A DNA stretch of 7,912 nucleotides, taken from Cyanobacteria bacterium UBA11153. Its GTDB lineage: Bacteria; Cyanobacteriota; Cyanobacteriia; Cyanobacteriales; Coleofasciculaceae. Below are positions 1-6,355 of this stretch, piece after piece. Where the stretch lies: the NCBI GenBank assembly GCA_003511885.1, contig DOIX01000383.1:1-7912 (forward strand), in the 5' to 3' direction. A model generated the notes under the pieces. It saw nothing but the letters and a program-made list of their open reading frames with translations. It was not told the DNA's origin and did not search any database. The translations under genes and the position numbers were made by a program. Every line of letters begins with the position of its first letter. Position 1 is the first letter of the stretch.

Positions 1-31
1 CCTTCTCCCCCTTCTCCCTTCTCTCTTCTCC
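1..31. repeat. Low-complexity CT-rich tract
   Basis: The first 31 bases are almost pure pyrimidine on the plus strand and consist of irregular repeats of CTTCTC. Such tracts are common between cyanobacterial genes. The tract touches the window edge, so its full length is unknown. No function can be assigned. Confidence 0.6.
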
Positions 32-56
32 ATGTCCTAATTTTGAATTTTAATGT

Positions 57-62
57 TATGAT
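57..62 (+). promoter_or_regulatory. Possible -10 box of the tRNA-Leu promoter
   Basis: TATGAT differs by one base from the TATAAT consensus. It ends 12 bases before the mature tRNA 5' end at 75, a spacing that suits a tRNA promoter with a very short leader. No good -35 hexamer is visible 16-18 bases upstream, so the assignment is weak. Confidence 0.3.
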
Positions 63-74
63 AGTTATCGTCAA

Positions 75-156
75 GCGGATGTGGCGGAATTGGCAGACGC
101 GCTAGATTTAGGTTCTAGTTCCTCACGGAGTGAAGGTTCAAGTCCTTTCATCCGCA
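75..156 (+). tRNA. tRNA-Leu, anticodon UAG
   Basis: This is a complete 82-nt class II tRNA. The acceptor stem GCGGATG (75-81) pairs with CATCCGC (149-155), followed by discriminator A156. The anticodon stem CTAGA (102-106) pairs with TCTAG (114-118) around the loop TTTAGGT, giving anticodon UAG (109-111), which reads CUA and related leucine codons. A long variable arm (TCC/GGA stem) follows, as expected for leucine. The T loop is TTCAAGT. The 3' CCA is not encoded (the sequence continues TTA), so CCA would be added by nucleotidyltransferase. The gene appears to stand alone. Confidence 0.95.
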
Positions 157-201
157 TTAATCGAAAAAAACCAGAAAACCTCAAAGGCTCGATAACCAAA
201 A

Positions 202-234
202 GGGGTGCGTTAGCTTGCGCGCAGGGCACCCTAC
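202..234. repeat. Hairpin-forming intergenic repeat (GGGTGC...GCACCC)
   Basis: GGGTGC (203-208) pairs perfectly with GCACCC (226-231) around a GC-rich centre that itself contains the near-palindrome TTGCGCGCA. Short palindromes of this GGTGCGTTAGC...GCACC type are dispersed in cyanobacterial genomes. It lies 45 bases after the tRNA and could help end its transcript, but there is no T-run after the stem, so I call it a repeat rather than a terminator. It sits between the convergent tRNA and DUF427 genes. Confidence 0.5.
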
Positions 235-258
235 CTCATATAGACAGAAGGTTAAATT

Positions 259-543
259 TTAAGCTTCCACTTTGACACCGCGCCAAAAGGCAACATATCC
301 TTCAATCTCTTTGGCCTTTTCCTTGGTGCTGGGATAATACCAAGCGGCATCCTGATTCTCTTTTCCATCCACTTCAATAGTGTAGTAACTGGCGACACCT
401 TTCCAGGAACAAGTGGTATGGGTACTGCTTTCCTTAAAATATTGCTTGTTGATGGAGTCAGGGGGGAAATATTGGTTGCCTTCCACGACTACACATCTAT
501 CGCTTTCGGCGATAATCGCACCATTCCAGATTGCTCTTGGCAT
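259..543 (-). CDS. DUF427 domain-containing protein
   Basis: This is a small soluble protein of 94 residues, the usual length for single-domain DUF427 members. The family signature is visible: an N-terminal strand ending in AIWNGAIIAES, then GNQYFPPDSI (about 23-32), then the conserved HTTCSWKGVASYY stretch (about 42-54), and the C-terminal VAFWRGVKVEA. There is no signal peptide or membrane segment. The biochemical role of the family is not established. The start is supported by AAGGAAA, 7 bases upstream of the ATG. The gene points the same way as the kinase gene upstream, across a 150-bp gap, and may have its own promoter, because an AT-rich stretch (TAATATAA on the minus strand) lies in that gap. 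Its 3' end converges on the tRNA. Confidence 0.9.
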   Translation of the reverse strand: MPRAIWNGAIIAESDRCVVVEGNQYFPPDSINKQYFKESSTHTTCSWKGVASYYTIEVDGKENQDAAWYYPSTKEKAKEIEGYVAFWRGVKVEA

Positions 544-550
544 TGTTTAC

Positions 551-557
551 TTTCCTT
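551..557 (-). promoter_or_regulatory. Shine-Dalgarno of the DUF427 gene
   Basis: On the minus strand AAGGAAA lies 7 bases before the ATG at 543, a normal spacing. It supports the chosen start. Confidence 0.5.
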
Positions 558-583
558 AACAAACTCTCTTACCTTATATTATG

Positions 584-608
584 GAGGTTAGAGGCCAGAG
601 GTTAGAGG
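584..608. repeat. Short tandem repeat, 14-base period
   Basis: GAGGTTAGAGG occurs at 584-594 and again at 598-608, separated by three bases. A looser purine-rich continuation (AAGGAGGAAG) follows. It occupies the 150-bp gap between the kinase stop and the DUF427 start. No function is apparent. Confidence 0.5.
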
Positions 609-693
609 TAAGGAGGAAGAAATATCCTTTGGCGAGCTGCGCCCACGCTACAAAAGCCTTAGCAATTAGCGTTGGGAGTATGTCACTAGCTGC

Positions 694-2235
694 TTACGGT
701 TGTGGCGGACAAGTATTTTTTGTCCGACTTTTCCAAATCCAACCTGAGACTGGGGAACTAATTTCAATCCAACCACCATCTTCTTTGCCAGTTACCGATA
801 CTTTAGTTCCTGCTTTGACAACTTCCCCAGTTTTACTCCGTCCAGATAGCGATCGCACGTTGGAAGGTTGGATAACCAGGATACAACTATTTTCTGGTTT
901 AGGTGAAGGAGTGGGGTTAGTAGTTTGAATTTTAGCAGTAGTTTGAGGGGTTTTAGGATTCGGTGATATTTTACCGATTAACGCGATCGCACCTGCACCA
1001 ATTATCATGCTGGCAGCGCTTGCCCCGATGATGATTGGCAATTTCTGGGGTACTTTGACAACCGGAATTGGATAAGGTGGAGCAGGAAGAGGTGAATTAG
1101 CTGGATTTACTGGCGCGACTGTGACTGTATTTTGTTCGGATGAGGGAGCTGAATTTCCGGGTGCGACTGTGACGGTATTTTGTCCGGAAATATCAGGTGA
1201 TGGGTTGGCAGTACCCGATCCCGTAGTAGAACCAAAAGAAGCTGTATGATGGGGGGAAATTTGGGATTTAGTGAGAGAAGCTAGCGATCGCAAAGCATTC
1301 ACAGCCGAATTATAGCCATTTGTCAAGTAGTAGCGCCCCATTTGACCGATTGTAGCCACAAAAGCCTTGGGTTGGTAGGGATGAGAGAAAAAAGCAAGTG
1401 CTTGCAATACTTCAGTAGCAGACTGATAGCGATGTTTAAAGTAATGGCGTACCATCTGACTGAGAATTGCTGCTAACATATCATTAACTTGGGCACGATC
1501 TCGCCAGAGAATTTCTCCTGTATCGGGATCTTCTGCTAATTGTCGAGGATTTAACCCAGTCAAAGCTTGAATACCAATGATACCAAGAGCGTAAATATCG
1601 CTGCTAGGTCTAGGTCTACCTTGTCCCTGCTCGCTCGGCATATATCCCGGAGTACCGATTGCCACAGTTTCCCCAATCCCGGCTTGAGTTGCCACAATTG
1701 AGTGCATCTGGACTTGTTTAACTGCACCAAAATCAACCAAAACTAACTTATTATCCTCATGACGGCGAATTAAATTATCAGGTTTAATATCCCGATGAAT
1801 CACCCCATTATGATGGACAAATTCTAGAATAGATAATACCTCTTGCAAGAGTTGAATGACCTGACTTTCATGCCAGCGCTCGCCTGGGAGTAATTCTTTA
1901 CTTAGAGTATGTCCAGAGATAAACTCCTCTACTAAATAAAATTCTTGGTTTTCCTCAAAGTAAGCTAACAGCCGGGGAATTTGATCGTGGAAACCCAGTT
2001 TTTCTAAAGTTTCAGCTTCTCCATTAAACAAACGTCTCGCCGTTTCCAAAAAATCGCGATCGCTAGTGGCAGGTTTGAGATGTTTCACCACACAAGTGGG
2101 ATTTCCTGGCCTGCGAGTATCTTGGGCGATATAAGTATGACCGAATCCACCTTGGCTGAGGACTTCAACTATTTGGTAACGTTGGTCTAGTAATATTCCG
2201 ATCACGATCGCTTCCCTGGGGTAAACCGTTGACAT
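694..2235 (-). CDS. Membrane-anchored Ser/Thr protein kinase with C-terminal SH3 domain
   Basis: This 513-residue eukaryotic-type (PknB-like) kinase should phosphorylate Ser/Thr in partner proteins. The kinase domain spans about 18-285. It has a glycine loop SQGGFGHTY (27-35), lysine K51, helix-C glutamate near E75, the catalytic HRDIKPDN (147-154, D149), DFG (168-170) and PSE in place of APE (200-202). All catalytic residues are present, so it should be active. A Ser/Thr/Pro-rich linker (about 325-395) is followed by one membrane helix (about 399-421). The C-terminal bacterial SH3 domain (about 450-506) is probably extracytoplasmic and senses wall or ligand. The ATG at 2235 lacks a Shine-Dalgarno. 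A GTG at codon 11 (2205) is preceded by AGGGAA and would give MIGILLDQRYQI, a typical N-terminus for these kinases, so it is a credible alternative start. The gene is divergent from the cyclase at 2366, with 130 bp between them. Its physiological target is unknown. Confidence 0.93.
   Translation of the reverse strand: MSTVYPREAIVIGILLDQRYQIVEVLSQGGFGHTYIAQDTRRPGNPTCVVKHLKPATSDRDFLETARRLFNGEAETLEKLGFHDQIPRLLAYFEENQEFYLVEEFISGHTLSKELLPGERWHESQVIQLLQEVLSILEFVHHNGVIHRDIKPDNLIRRHEDNKLVLVDFGAVKQVQMHSIVATQAGIGETVAIGTPGYMPSEQGQGRPRPSSDIYALGIIGIQALTGLNPRQLAEDPDTGEILWRDRAQVNDMLAAILSQMVRHYFKHRYQSATEVLQALAFFSHPYQPKAFVATIGQMGRYYLTNGYNSAVNALRSLASLTKSQISPHHTASFGSTTGSGTANPSPDISGQNTVTVAPGNSAPSSEQNTVTVAPVNPANSPLPAPPYPIPVVKVPQKLPIIIGASAASMIIGAGAIALIGKISPNPKTPQTTAKIQTTNPTPSPKPENSCILVIQPSNVRSLSGRSKTGEVVKAGTKVSVTGKEDGGWIEISSPVSGWIWKSRTKNTCPPQP
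1111..1182. repeat. In-frame 48-base duplication inside the kinase linker
   Basis: The kinase linker carries the octapeptide QNTVTVAP twice, at residues 352-359 and 368-375, exactly 16 residues (48 bases) apart. The DNA of the two copies is also similar, which suggests a recent tandem duplication. The duplicated segment offers two or more threonines just before the membrane helix. Confidence 0.65.
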
Positions 2236-2365
2236 CAGACTTTTTCTAGCTCGGGTTAGCCTTTTCCGGATTGTGCGGATATGATTAATCTGGAGTCGTA
2301 CATTAAGAGGGTGGCAAGAGCCATTTGTACTTCTATACCTTTCACTTCAGCTTGCGATCGAAGTT
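2236..2365. promoter_or_regulatory. Divergent promoter region between kinase and cyclase
   Basis: These 130 bases separate two genes read in opposite directions and must hold both promoters unless the genes are read from elsewhere. I see no convincing -35/-10 pair on either strand and no TGTGA-N6-TCACA (CRP/SyCRP1-type) palindrome. A HIP1-like GCGATCGA lies just before the cyclase start. Confidence 0.4.
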
Positions 2366-3970
2366 ATGTCCAAACTTGCACTGCGTCTAGAGCAGGGAGA
2401 TACGGAAACAACAGTTACAGTAAATCGGGATAATTTTACCCTTGGTCGTTTGCCAGAATGTGACCTTTGCTTATCTGTTGTCGGTATCTCTCGCTATCAC
2501 GCCCGTTTTTGCAAAACCCCTTCAGGTATCTGGACTGTAGAGGATATGGGTAGCAAAAATGGTACGCGATTAAACGATCGCGCGGTAACCTCTCCTCAAG
2601 AGGTACGCCATGATGATGTGGTTTGGCTGGGAGAGTTGAAAATTGTGGCAATTGTCACTGCTGAAATGTCAGTCAATCTGACAGGAGGAGATGCCCTATC
2701 TCAAGGTACAACCATTCTTCACAATGTTAAAGATTTGCAAAAGCAATGGATAGAAGTAGATAGTCAGGGCGATGTACTGAGCAATAAGGAAAAAGTTATT
2801 GCTCGTTTGAAAGATTTGGTAGAGATAGCTAAGGGTTTGAGTGCGGCTGAATCCATCGAAGCAATTTTCAGTCAAGTCCAGCAAGTAGTTTTTCGCTATC
2901 TCAAAAGTATCGATCGTTTGGCTTTATTAATTGATGTAACTGGTTATGGAGAATTGGCATTGCTTAATGCTGCAACCAGAGATGTGACTCAATCACTAAA
3001 TTTAGCGGACGCATATAGTTGGGTTAGTCGCACTATCTGTGAACAAGTCTTTACCGAACAAGTCGCTATCCAAACTTCTGATGCTCAGATGGATGAACGT
3101 TTTCAAGGACAACAAAGTATTTTAGTTAAGGGGATTAAAAGTGCGATCGCAGTCCCCTTATGGGATGAAACTAAAGTAGTTGGTGTCCTCTATGCTGATG
3201 CGCATCATTCTGCTAATAAATGGAACACTGAGGGAGAAGAAGACCTCAGCTTTTTTTCAGCCTTAGCTAATCTCGTTGCTTCTAGCGTGCAACGTTGGTT
3301 ATTAGCCCAAAAACTTAAAAGCGAAGCCGCAATTCGCCAAAAACTAGAGCGCTATCACTCTCCCGCTGTAGTTCAGCAATTAATCTCTTTAGACAGTTTA
3401 TCTGATGGTCGTCTCCTACCTCAAGAAAGTGAAATTAGTATTCTTTTTGCCGATATTGTTGGATTTACTGCCCTTTCTGAAAGGTTAAGTCCCGGAGAAG
3501 TTGCTGAATTACTCAATAGTTTATTTGAGGAAATGTTACAAGAAATATTTGCCGTTGGCGGTACTCTGGATAAGTATATCGGTGATTGTATTATGGCCTT
3601 TTTTGGCGCTCCTGAACCGCAAGCCGATCATGGAGATAGAGCTGTGACTGCGGCGAAAGGAATGCTAACTCGTTTGGCAAAACTTAACGCCAGTCAAGTT
3701 TTGCGGGAACCTCTACAACTACGGATTGCTGTTAATAGTGGTAGGGCAGTAGTTGGAGATGTCGGTAGTTCTCAAAGAGTGGATTATACTGCTTTAGGCG
3801 GTACTATTAATTTGGCCTCTCGCATGGAATCTATCTGCTCTCCTGGTAGCTGTGTGGTTAGTGAAGATACTTATAATATTCTGAGCCAAAAACAAGATTG
3901 GCAAGAAATGGGAGCATATTCTTTTAAAGGAATCCAACGACCAATTAAAGTTTATCAATTGGCAATATAG
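2366..3970 (+). CDS. FHA-GAF class III adenylate cyclase
   Basis: This 534-residue soluble protein should convert ATP to cAMP. The N-terminal FHA domain (about 1-98) reads phosphothreonine and keeps its key residues: GR (27-28), SRxH (42-45) and KNGT (64-67). A GAF sensory domain follows (about 145-310). A signalling helix with the RYHSPAVVQQLI motif (329-340) links it to the class III catalytic domain (about 354-534). Catalytic residues are visible: metal-binding D363 (FADIVGFT) and D407 (DKYIGD), purine-selecting K403 and T475 (YTALGG), and the transition-state pair N482 and R486 (NLASR). The Lys/Thr pair indicates adenylate rather than guanylate cyclase, as in the cyanobacterial CyaB-type enzymes. 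There is no membrane segment. The ATG at 2366 lacks a clear Shine-Dalgarno, but the FHA fold begins immediately, so little can be missing. The divergent kinase is a candidate upstream partner of the FHA domain (inference). Confidence 0.94.
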   Translation: MSKLALRLEQGDTETTVTVNRDNFTLGRLPECDLCLSVVGISRYHARFCKTPSGIWTVEDMGSKNGTRLNDRAVTSPQEVRHDDVVWLGELKIVAIVTAEMSVNLTGGDALSQGTTILHNVKDLQKQWIEVDSQGDVLSNKEKVIARLKDLVEIAKGLSAAESIEAIFSQVQQVVFRYLKSIDRLALLIDVTGYGELALLNAATRDVTQSLNLADAYSWVSRTICEQVFTEQVAIQTSDAQMDERFQGQQSILVKGIKSAIAVPLWDETKVVGVLYADAHHSANKWNTEGEEDLSFFSALANLVASSVQRWLLAQKLKSEAAIRQKLERYHSPAVVQQLISLDSLSDGRLLPQESEISILFADIVGFTALSERLSPGEVAELLNSLFEEMLQEIFAVGGTLDKYIGDCIMAFFGAPEPQADHGDRAVTAAKGMLTRLAKLNASQVLREPLQLRIAVNSGRAVVGDVGSSQRVDYTALGGTINLASRMESICSPGSCVVSEDTYNILSQKQDWQEMGAYSFKGIQRPIKVYQLAI

Positions 3971-4070
3971 CATTGCTAGATCCTTTAGGAAACTCAGTGG
4001 TAATTTTTCCCCTCTTGACAATATCCGGCCTAAATGCGTAACGGCTTATCAACAGAATCTCCTCATACCG

Positions 4071-4082
4071 ATCCCGTAGGGA
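4071..4082 (-). repeat. Short palindromic repeat ATCCCGTAGGGA, left copy
   Basis: TCCC and GGGA arms flank GTA. The exact reverse complement (TCCCTACGGGAT) lies at 6929-6940 in a longer element. Short cores of this type are dispersed through many cyanobacterial genomes as palindromic repeats. Confidence 0.45.
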
Positions 4083-4212
4083 GTTTTCCCCTCACCCCAA
4101 CCCCTATCCCCCGAAAAAAAAATTAAGTAACAAAAGTTAACAAAAGTTTGTAGGCTGAAAGCCCCATAACTTCGTTAAATTTATTGAGATTAATTCCTGA
4201 TAATTTACGAAT

Positions 4213-4241
4213 TTGCGTCATTTCAGCGATCGTGGTAGAAT
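4213..4241 (+). promoter_or_regulatory. Possible promoter ahead of the leader ORF and rsmH
   Basis: TAGAAT (4236-4241) matches the -10 consensus at 5 of 6 positions. TTGCGT (4213-4218), 17 bases upstream, matches the -35 consensus at three. Transcription would begin near 4248, directly before a strong Shine-Dalgarno. The weak -35 keeps this tentative. Confidence 0.35.
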
Positions 4242-4258
4242 AATCCAAAGGAGGGCTA

Positions 4259-4291
4259 ATGACCTTTTCAAAATATTTCACGCTATTGTAA
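4259..4291 (+). CDS. Possible 10-residue leader peptide upstream of rsmH
   Basis: ATG at 4259 opens a ten-codon reading frame (MTFSKYFTLL) closed by TAA at 4289-4291. It is preceded by AAAGGAGGG, a perfect Shine-Dalgarno, with AGGAGG only 4 bases from the ATG. This is the best ribosome-binding site in the window, and it serves a frame too short to be an ordinary gene. The rsmH start lies 47 bases after its stop and in a different frame, and rsmH itself has no good Shine-Dalgarno. The peptide has no attenuator-type codon run. It could set translation of the rsmH mRNA or be a chance arrangement. I do not recognise the peptide. Confidence 0.3.
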   Translation: MTFSKYFTLL

Positions 4292-4338
4292 GTCAATTCA
4301 AGATTTTATCGGATCTCAAATATATAGATTAAAAGTAA

Positions 4339-5241
4339 ATGCAGATAATAACCGATAACAAATCTCTAATGACTAATGAATTTTACCATCTACCAGTATT
4401 AAGCCAAGAATTAATTACCGGATTAATGATTCGTCCCGGCGGACATTATCTCGATGCTACCCTAGGAGGTGGGGGACACAGCAAATTGATTTTGGCTGGA
4501 GCGCCGGATGTACAAGCGATAGGAATCGATCGGGATGGAGATGCGATCGCAGCCGCTCAGAATAATTTACAGGATTATGGCAATCGCGTCCAATTTTGGC
4601 AGGGTAATTTTGCTCAATATCAGCCCGGTGCGATTTTATTTGATGGTATTATTGCCGATTTGGGGGTAAGCTCTGCCCAATTTGATATTCCGGAAAGGGG
4701 ATTTAGTTTTCGCCATACCGCTGATTTAGATATGCGGATGGATAGAAATCAATCTCTGACGGCGGCTGAGATAATTAATGATTGGGATGAGGTGAAATTA
4801 GCGAAGATTTTTTACGAGTATGGAGAAGAAAGACTATCTAGACAAATTGCCAGACGGATTGTAGAGAAACGCCCCTTCCAGACTACCACGGAATTAGCAT
4901 CTGCGATCGCATCGAGCGTTCCCGGCAAATATCGTTATGGCAGAATTCACCCAGCTACTCGTGTTTTTCAGGCTTTGCGGATTGTCGTAAATGGGGAGAT
5001 TTCTGCGCTGGAAACTTTTCTTAGTCTTGCCCCCAATTGGCTGAAGCCGGGAGGGATAATTGGCATTATTAGTTTTCACAGTTTAGAAGATAGGTTGGTG
5101 AAGCATAGTTTCCGCAATTCCCCTTGGTTACAGGTAATTACGAAGAAGCCGATTATGGCTACAGAAAAGGAGTTGGCAGAAAATCCTCGTTCTCGCTCGG
5201 CTAAGTTGAGATTAGCCCAGCGAATTTCAATTTTGATTTAG
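4339..5241 (+). CDS. rsmH: 16S rRNA (cytosine(1402)-N(4))-methyltransferase RsmH
   Basis: RsmH (MraW) uses S-adenosylmethionine to methylate N4 of C1402 in the decoding centre of 16S rRNA. The 300 residues match the family length. The SAM-binding motif [12 protein letters not shown] (37-48) is followed by the acidic GIDRDGDAI (62-70) and the characteristic [11 protein letters not shown] (106-116), with GFSFR (121-125) and DMRMD (131-135). The C-terminal half has [14 protein letters not shown] (202-215), [12 protein letters not shown] (244-255) and [10 protein letters not shown] (282-291). All expected motifs are intact. ATG 4339 gives an N-terminal extension of about 10 residues. A second ATG at 4369 starts [11 protein letters not shown], closer to usual RsmH N-termini. 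Neither has a clear Shine-Dalgarno. The gene stands alone here and is not followed by division genes. Confidence 0.97.
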   Translation: MQIITDNKSLMTNEFYHLPVLSQELITGLMIRPGGHYLDATLGGGGHSKLILAGAPDVQAIGIDRDGDAIAAAQNNLQDYGNRVQFWQGNFAQYQPGAILFDGIIADLGVSSAQFDIPERGFSFRHTADLDMRMDRNQSLTAAEIINDWDEVKLAKIFYEYGEERLSRQIARRIVEKRPFQTTTELASAIASSVPGKYRYGRIHPATRVFQALRIVVNGEISALETFLSLAPNWLKPGGIIGIISFHSLEDRLVKHSFRNSPWLQVITKKPIMATEKELAENPRSRSAKLRLAQRISILI

Positions 5242-5420
5242 AATAAGGTGAAAAAGATAGTGTATTAGTTTTGAACAGGAAAGGATAAAATCGTACGCGC
5301 AATTGCCAAAATTTTCAACTATTGGTATAAATTTGCCGATAATGGAGGTTTATCGAGGGCTAGAAATTGAATAATAACTATCCCTCTCCCTCCTCCATAA
5401 CCCTAATTTGATGTTGACGT
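5242..5420. other. Intergenic spacer after rsmH
   Basis: This is an AT-rich stretch with no supported gene, no hairpin terminator after rsmH and no obvious promoter. It ends in a pyrimidine-rich run (CCCTCTCCCTCCTCC, about 5383-5397) just before the strong hairpin at 5421. Confidence 0.5.
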
Positions 5421-5447
5421 AATCCCCCCGATTTAATCAGGGGGATT
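5421..5447 (+). repeat. Strong hairpin at the left edge of the structured region
   Basis: AATCCCCC (5421-5428) pairs with GGGGGATT (5440-5447). After one C/A mismatch, GAT pairs with ATC around a TTA loop, making an almost continuous hairpin. There is no T-run, so it is not a classical terminator for rsmH, which ends 179 bases upstream. Similar CCCCC...GGGGG hairpins are scattered in cyanobacterial intergenic DNA. It could bound, or belong to, the element that follows. Confidence 0.6.
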
Positions 5448-5796
5448 CTCAAAAGTTGTTTTCCGGCGGGATGAATCCACGCATGCAAACTTCTCTCTTC
5501 CTGTCTCTTTGGCTCTTAACTAGATGCAAGACTCATGTCTTAACACCCCCGTCAGAGTGCCTCCACAGGCAACTTAATTTATCCTCCAAGAAGCGTCCCT
5601 CCTCAGAGCCTCCTAGTCGCGAACCTAAAGGCGACGTTTGTGCCCGAAAAGTCCAGTTATGGATATCCGGCTCTTGTCGTCACCCCTACGACTGGTACAA
5701 ATATTATACGTTGTTTGGACACCACTGAGGAAACGAAAGGATAAATCCAATAGTCGCTTTCATCCACCGCTTGAAAGACGGTGGCTCTCAGCTTCT
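5448..5796 (+). ncRNA. Candidate orphan structured RNA (HEARO/omega-RNA or IS200/IS605-end remnant)
   Basis: About 350 bases carry no recognisable protein gene but are unusually rich in hairpins. TGCCT/AGGCA (5558-5562/5567-5571, loop CCAC), GTCGC/GCGAC (5616-5620/5631-5635) and GTCGT/ACGAC (5676-5680/5688-5692) are perfect. An outer GTCCA/TGGAC pair (5651-5655/5716-5720) encloses the last of these. The region ends in CCACCG/CGGTGG (5764-5769/5779-5784) followed by CTCTCAGC. ACTGAGGAAACG (5724-5735) and the terminal TTTCATCC-hairpin resemble, from memory, sequences found in HEARO (IscB omega-RNA) elements and at right ends of cyanobacterial IS200/IS605 transposons. No IscB, TnpB or TnpA gene lies beside it, so it would be an ORF-less relic. 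The strand is inferred from the order of the hairpins. The identity is a hypothesis; the dense secondary structure is seen directly. Confidence 0.4.
5764..5784 (+). repeat. Terminal hairpin CCACCG...CGGTGG
   Basis: A 6-bp perfect GC-rich stem with a 9-base loop sits between TTTCAT and CTCTCAGC. Hairpins near the right end are what the Y1 transposase recognises in IS200/IS605 elements, so this may mark the right boundary of the preceding element. No T-run follows that would make it an intrinsic terminator. Confidence 0.5.
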
Positions 5797-5889
5797 ATGA
5801 TGTTCTGGTAGACTATCGGGATCTACACCCAATGTAGAATGTTTGATTCAAGGGAGTGCTGTATATTAGCAGAAATCTTTGCCCATAGT

Positions 5890-5902
5890 GCGATCGCTCT
5901 TT
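5890..5902 (+). repeat. HIP1-containing repeat core, left of the toxin-antitoxin pair
   Basis: GCGATCGCTCTTT is identical to 6852-6864. Near-identical copies lie at 6804-6816 (GCGTTCGCTCTTT) and 7858-7870 (TCGATCGCTCTTT). This copy lies 17 bases beyond the stop of the broken toxin gene. Confidence 0.55.
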
Positions 5903-5918
5903 CTTTATCGCAGAATCA

Positions 5919-6342
5919 CTACAGCGTCCAATCTTCGATCGAAAGTCCAGGAACTTGACCAAAATCTCGCTGGTTGCGGGTGACAACGGTAGCACCGACA
6001 GACAAAGCAATAGCTGCAATCCGCATATCTTTTTGCAGGCGATTTTTCCGCAAGGGTGGGTTATCTTTTAACAGTTTCTTGAGACAAGTATCAGCATAAG
6101 AGTGTCAAGTCCAGTACCTCAATAGTTTGGAGATATTTTACGGTTGTCGAAAGTTTTGAATAGAGTGCAGGTAGATTATGCACCAAGGACGGATTGTTAA
6201 TCCTGCCAACCCAGCCATTGAAGAGTTCTTGAACTGTGACAATCGTGACAGCAACTTGATGGTTTGTTGCGTTAGCGGTAAGCTGGGGATGAGTGTAGAG
6301 AATCAGTGAAATGCCATCGGTATCCAGAATGTATCGACACAC
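5919..6342 (-). pseudogene. vapC: VapC-type PIN-domain toxin, frameshifted
   Basis: VapC toxins are Mg-dependent PIN ribonucleases, held inactive by the antitoxin made from the gene just upstream. From GTG 6342 the frame reads YILDTD (D7, first catalytic acid) and VTVQELFNGW (E39). It then runs into a stop (TGA) at 6091-6093 after about 83 codons. The next frame continues the family sequence from [12 protein letters not shown] through KDMRIAA and TRNQRDF (the other two acidic residues) to EDWTL, ending at TAG 5919-5921. The shift lies near 6092-6108. The total of 424 bases is one more than 141 codons, so one base was gained or two lost. No slippery heptamer is visible, so programmed frameshifting is unlikely. 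The start has GGGGTGG 6 bases upstream. The product is probably a truncated, inactive toxin, unless the shift is a sequencing error. Confidence 0.88.
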
Positions 6343-6348
6343 AAAAAG

Positions 6349-6355
6349 CCACCCC
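6349..6355 (-). promoter_or_regulatory. Shine-Dalgarno of the toxin gene, overlapping the antitoxin stop
   Basis: GGGGTGG on the minus strand lies 6 bases before the GTG start at 6342, and its first base is shared with the antitoxin stop codon (6355-6357). This arrangement implies translational coupling of toxin to antitoxin and supports the GTG start. Confidence 0.6.

Larger units (their letters stand above)
3971..4258. other. Intergenic spacer before rsmH, no protein gene
   Basis: I see no protein gene on either strand. From left to right it holds the short palindromic element ATCCCGTAGGGA (4071-4082), a C-rich stretch, an A-run with two close copies of TAACAAAAG (4127-4147), and a small hairpin GGCT-GAA-AGCC (4153-4163). 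No terminator with a T-run is evident after the cyclase stop. Confidence 0.5.

Noticed and set aside
81..275. 64-residue plus-strand reading frame
   Set aside because: It starts inside the tRNA-Leu gene and runs through it into a repeat; no protein-like sequence.
581..928. 115-residue plus-strand frame
   Set aside because: Its 3' two thirds are antisense to the C-terminal part of the well-supported kinase, and its start is repeat sequence.
2436..2884. Two minus-strand frames inside the cyclase (2436-2651 and 2696-2884)
   Set aside because: They are antisense shadows of the FHA and linker regions of the cyclase.
3794..4021. 75-residue minus-strand frame
   Set aside because: Mostly antisense to the catalytic domain of the cyclase; no family features.
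4894..5079. 61-residue minus-strand frame
   Set aside because: Antisense to conserved RsmH motifs.
5421..5447. Intrinsic terminator of rsmH
   Set aside because: It lies 179 bases after the stop codon and no T-run follows the stem.
5456..5728. 90-residue plus-strand frame across the structured region
   Set aside because: Composition is Ser/Pro/Arg-rich with no family resemblance, it has no good Shine-Dalgarno, and its length is explained by a hairpin-rich, stop-poor RNA-like region.
5813..6019. 68-residue minus-strand frame
   Set aside because: It overlaps the C-terminal half of the frameshifted toxin in the wrong frame; the PIN motifs are in the other frame.
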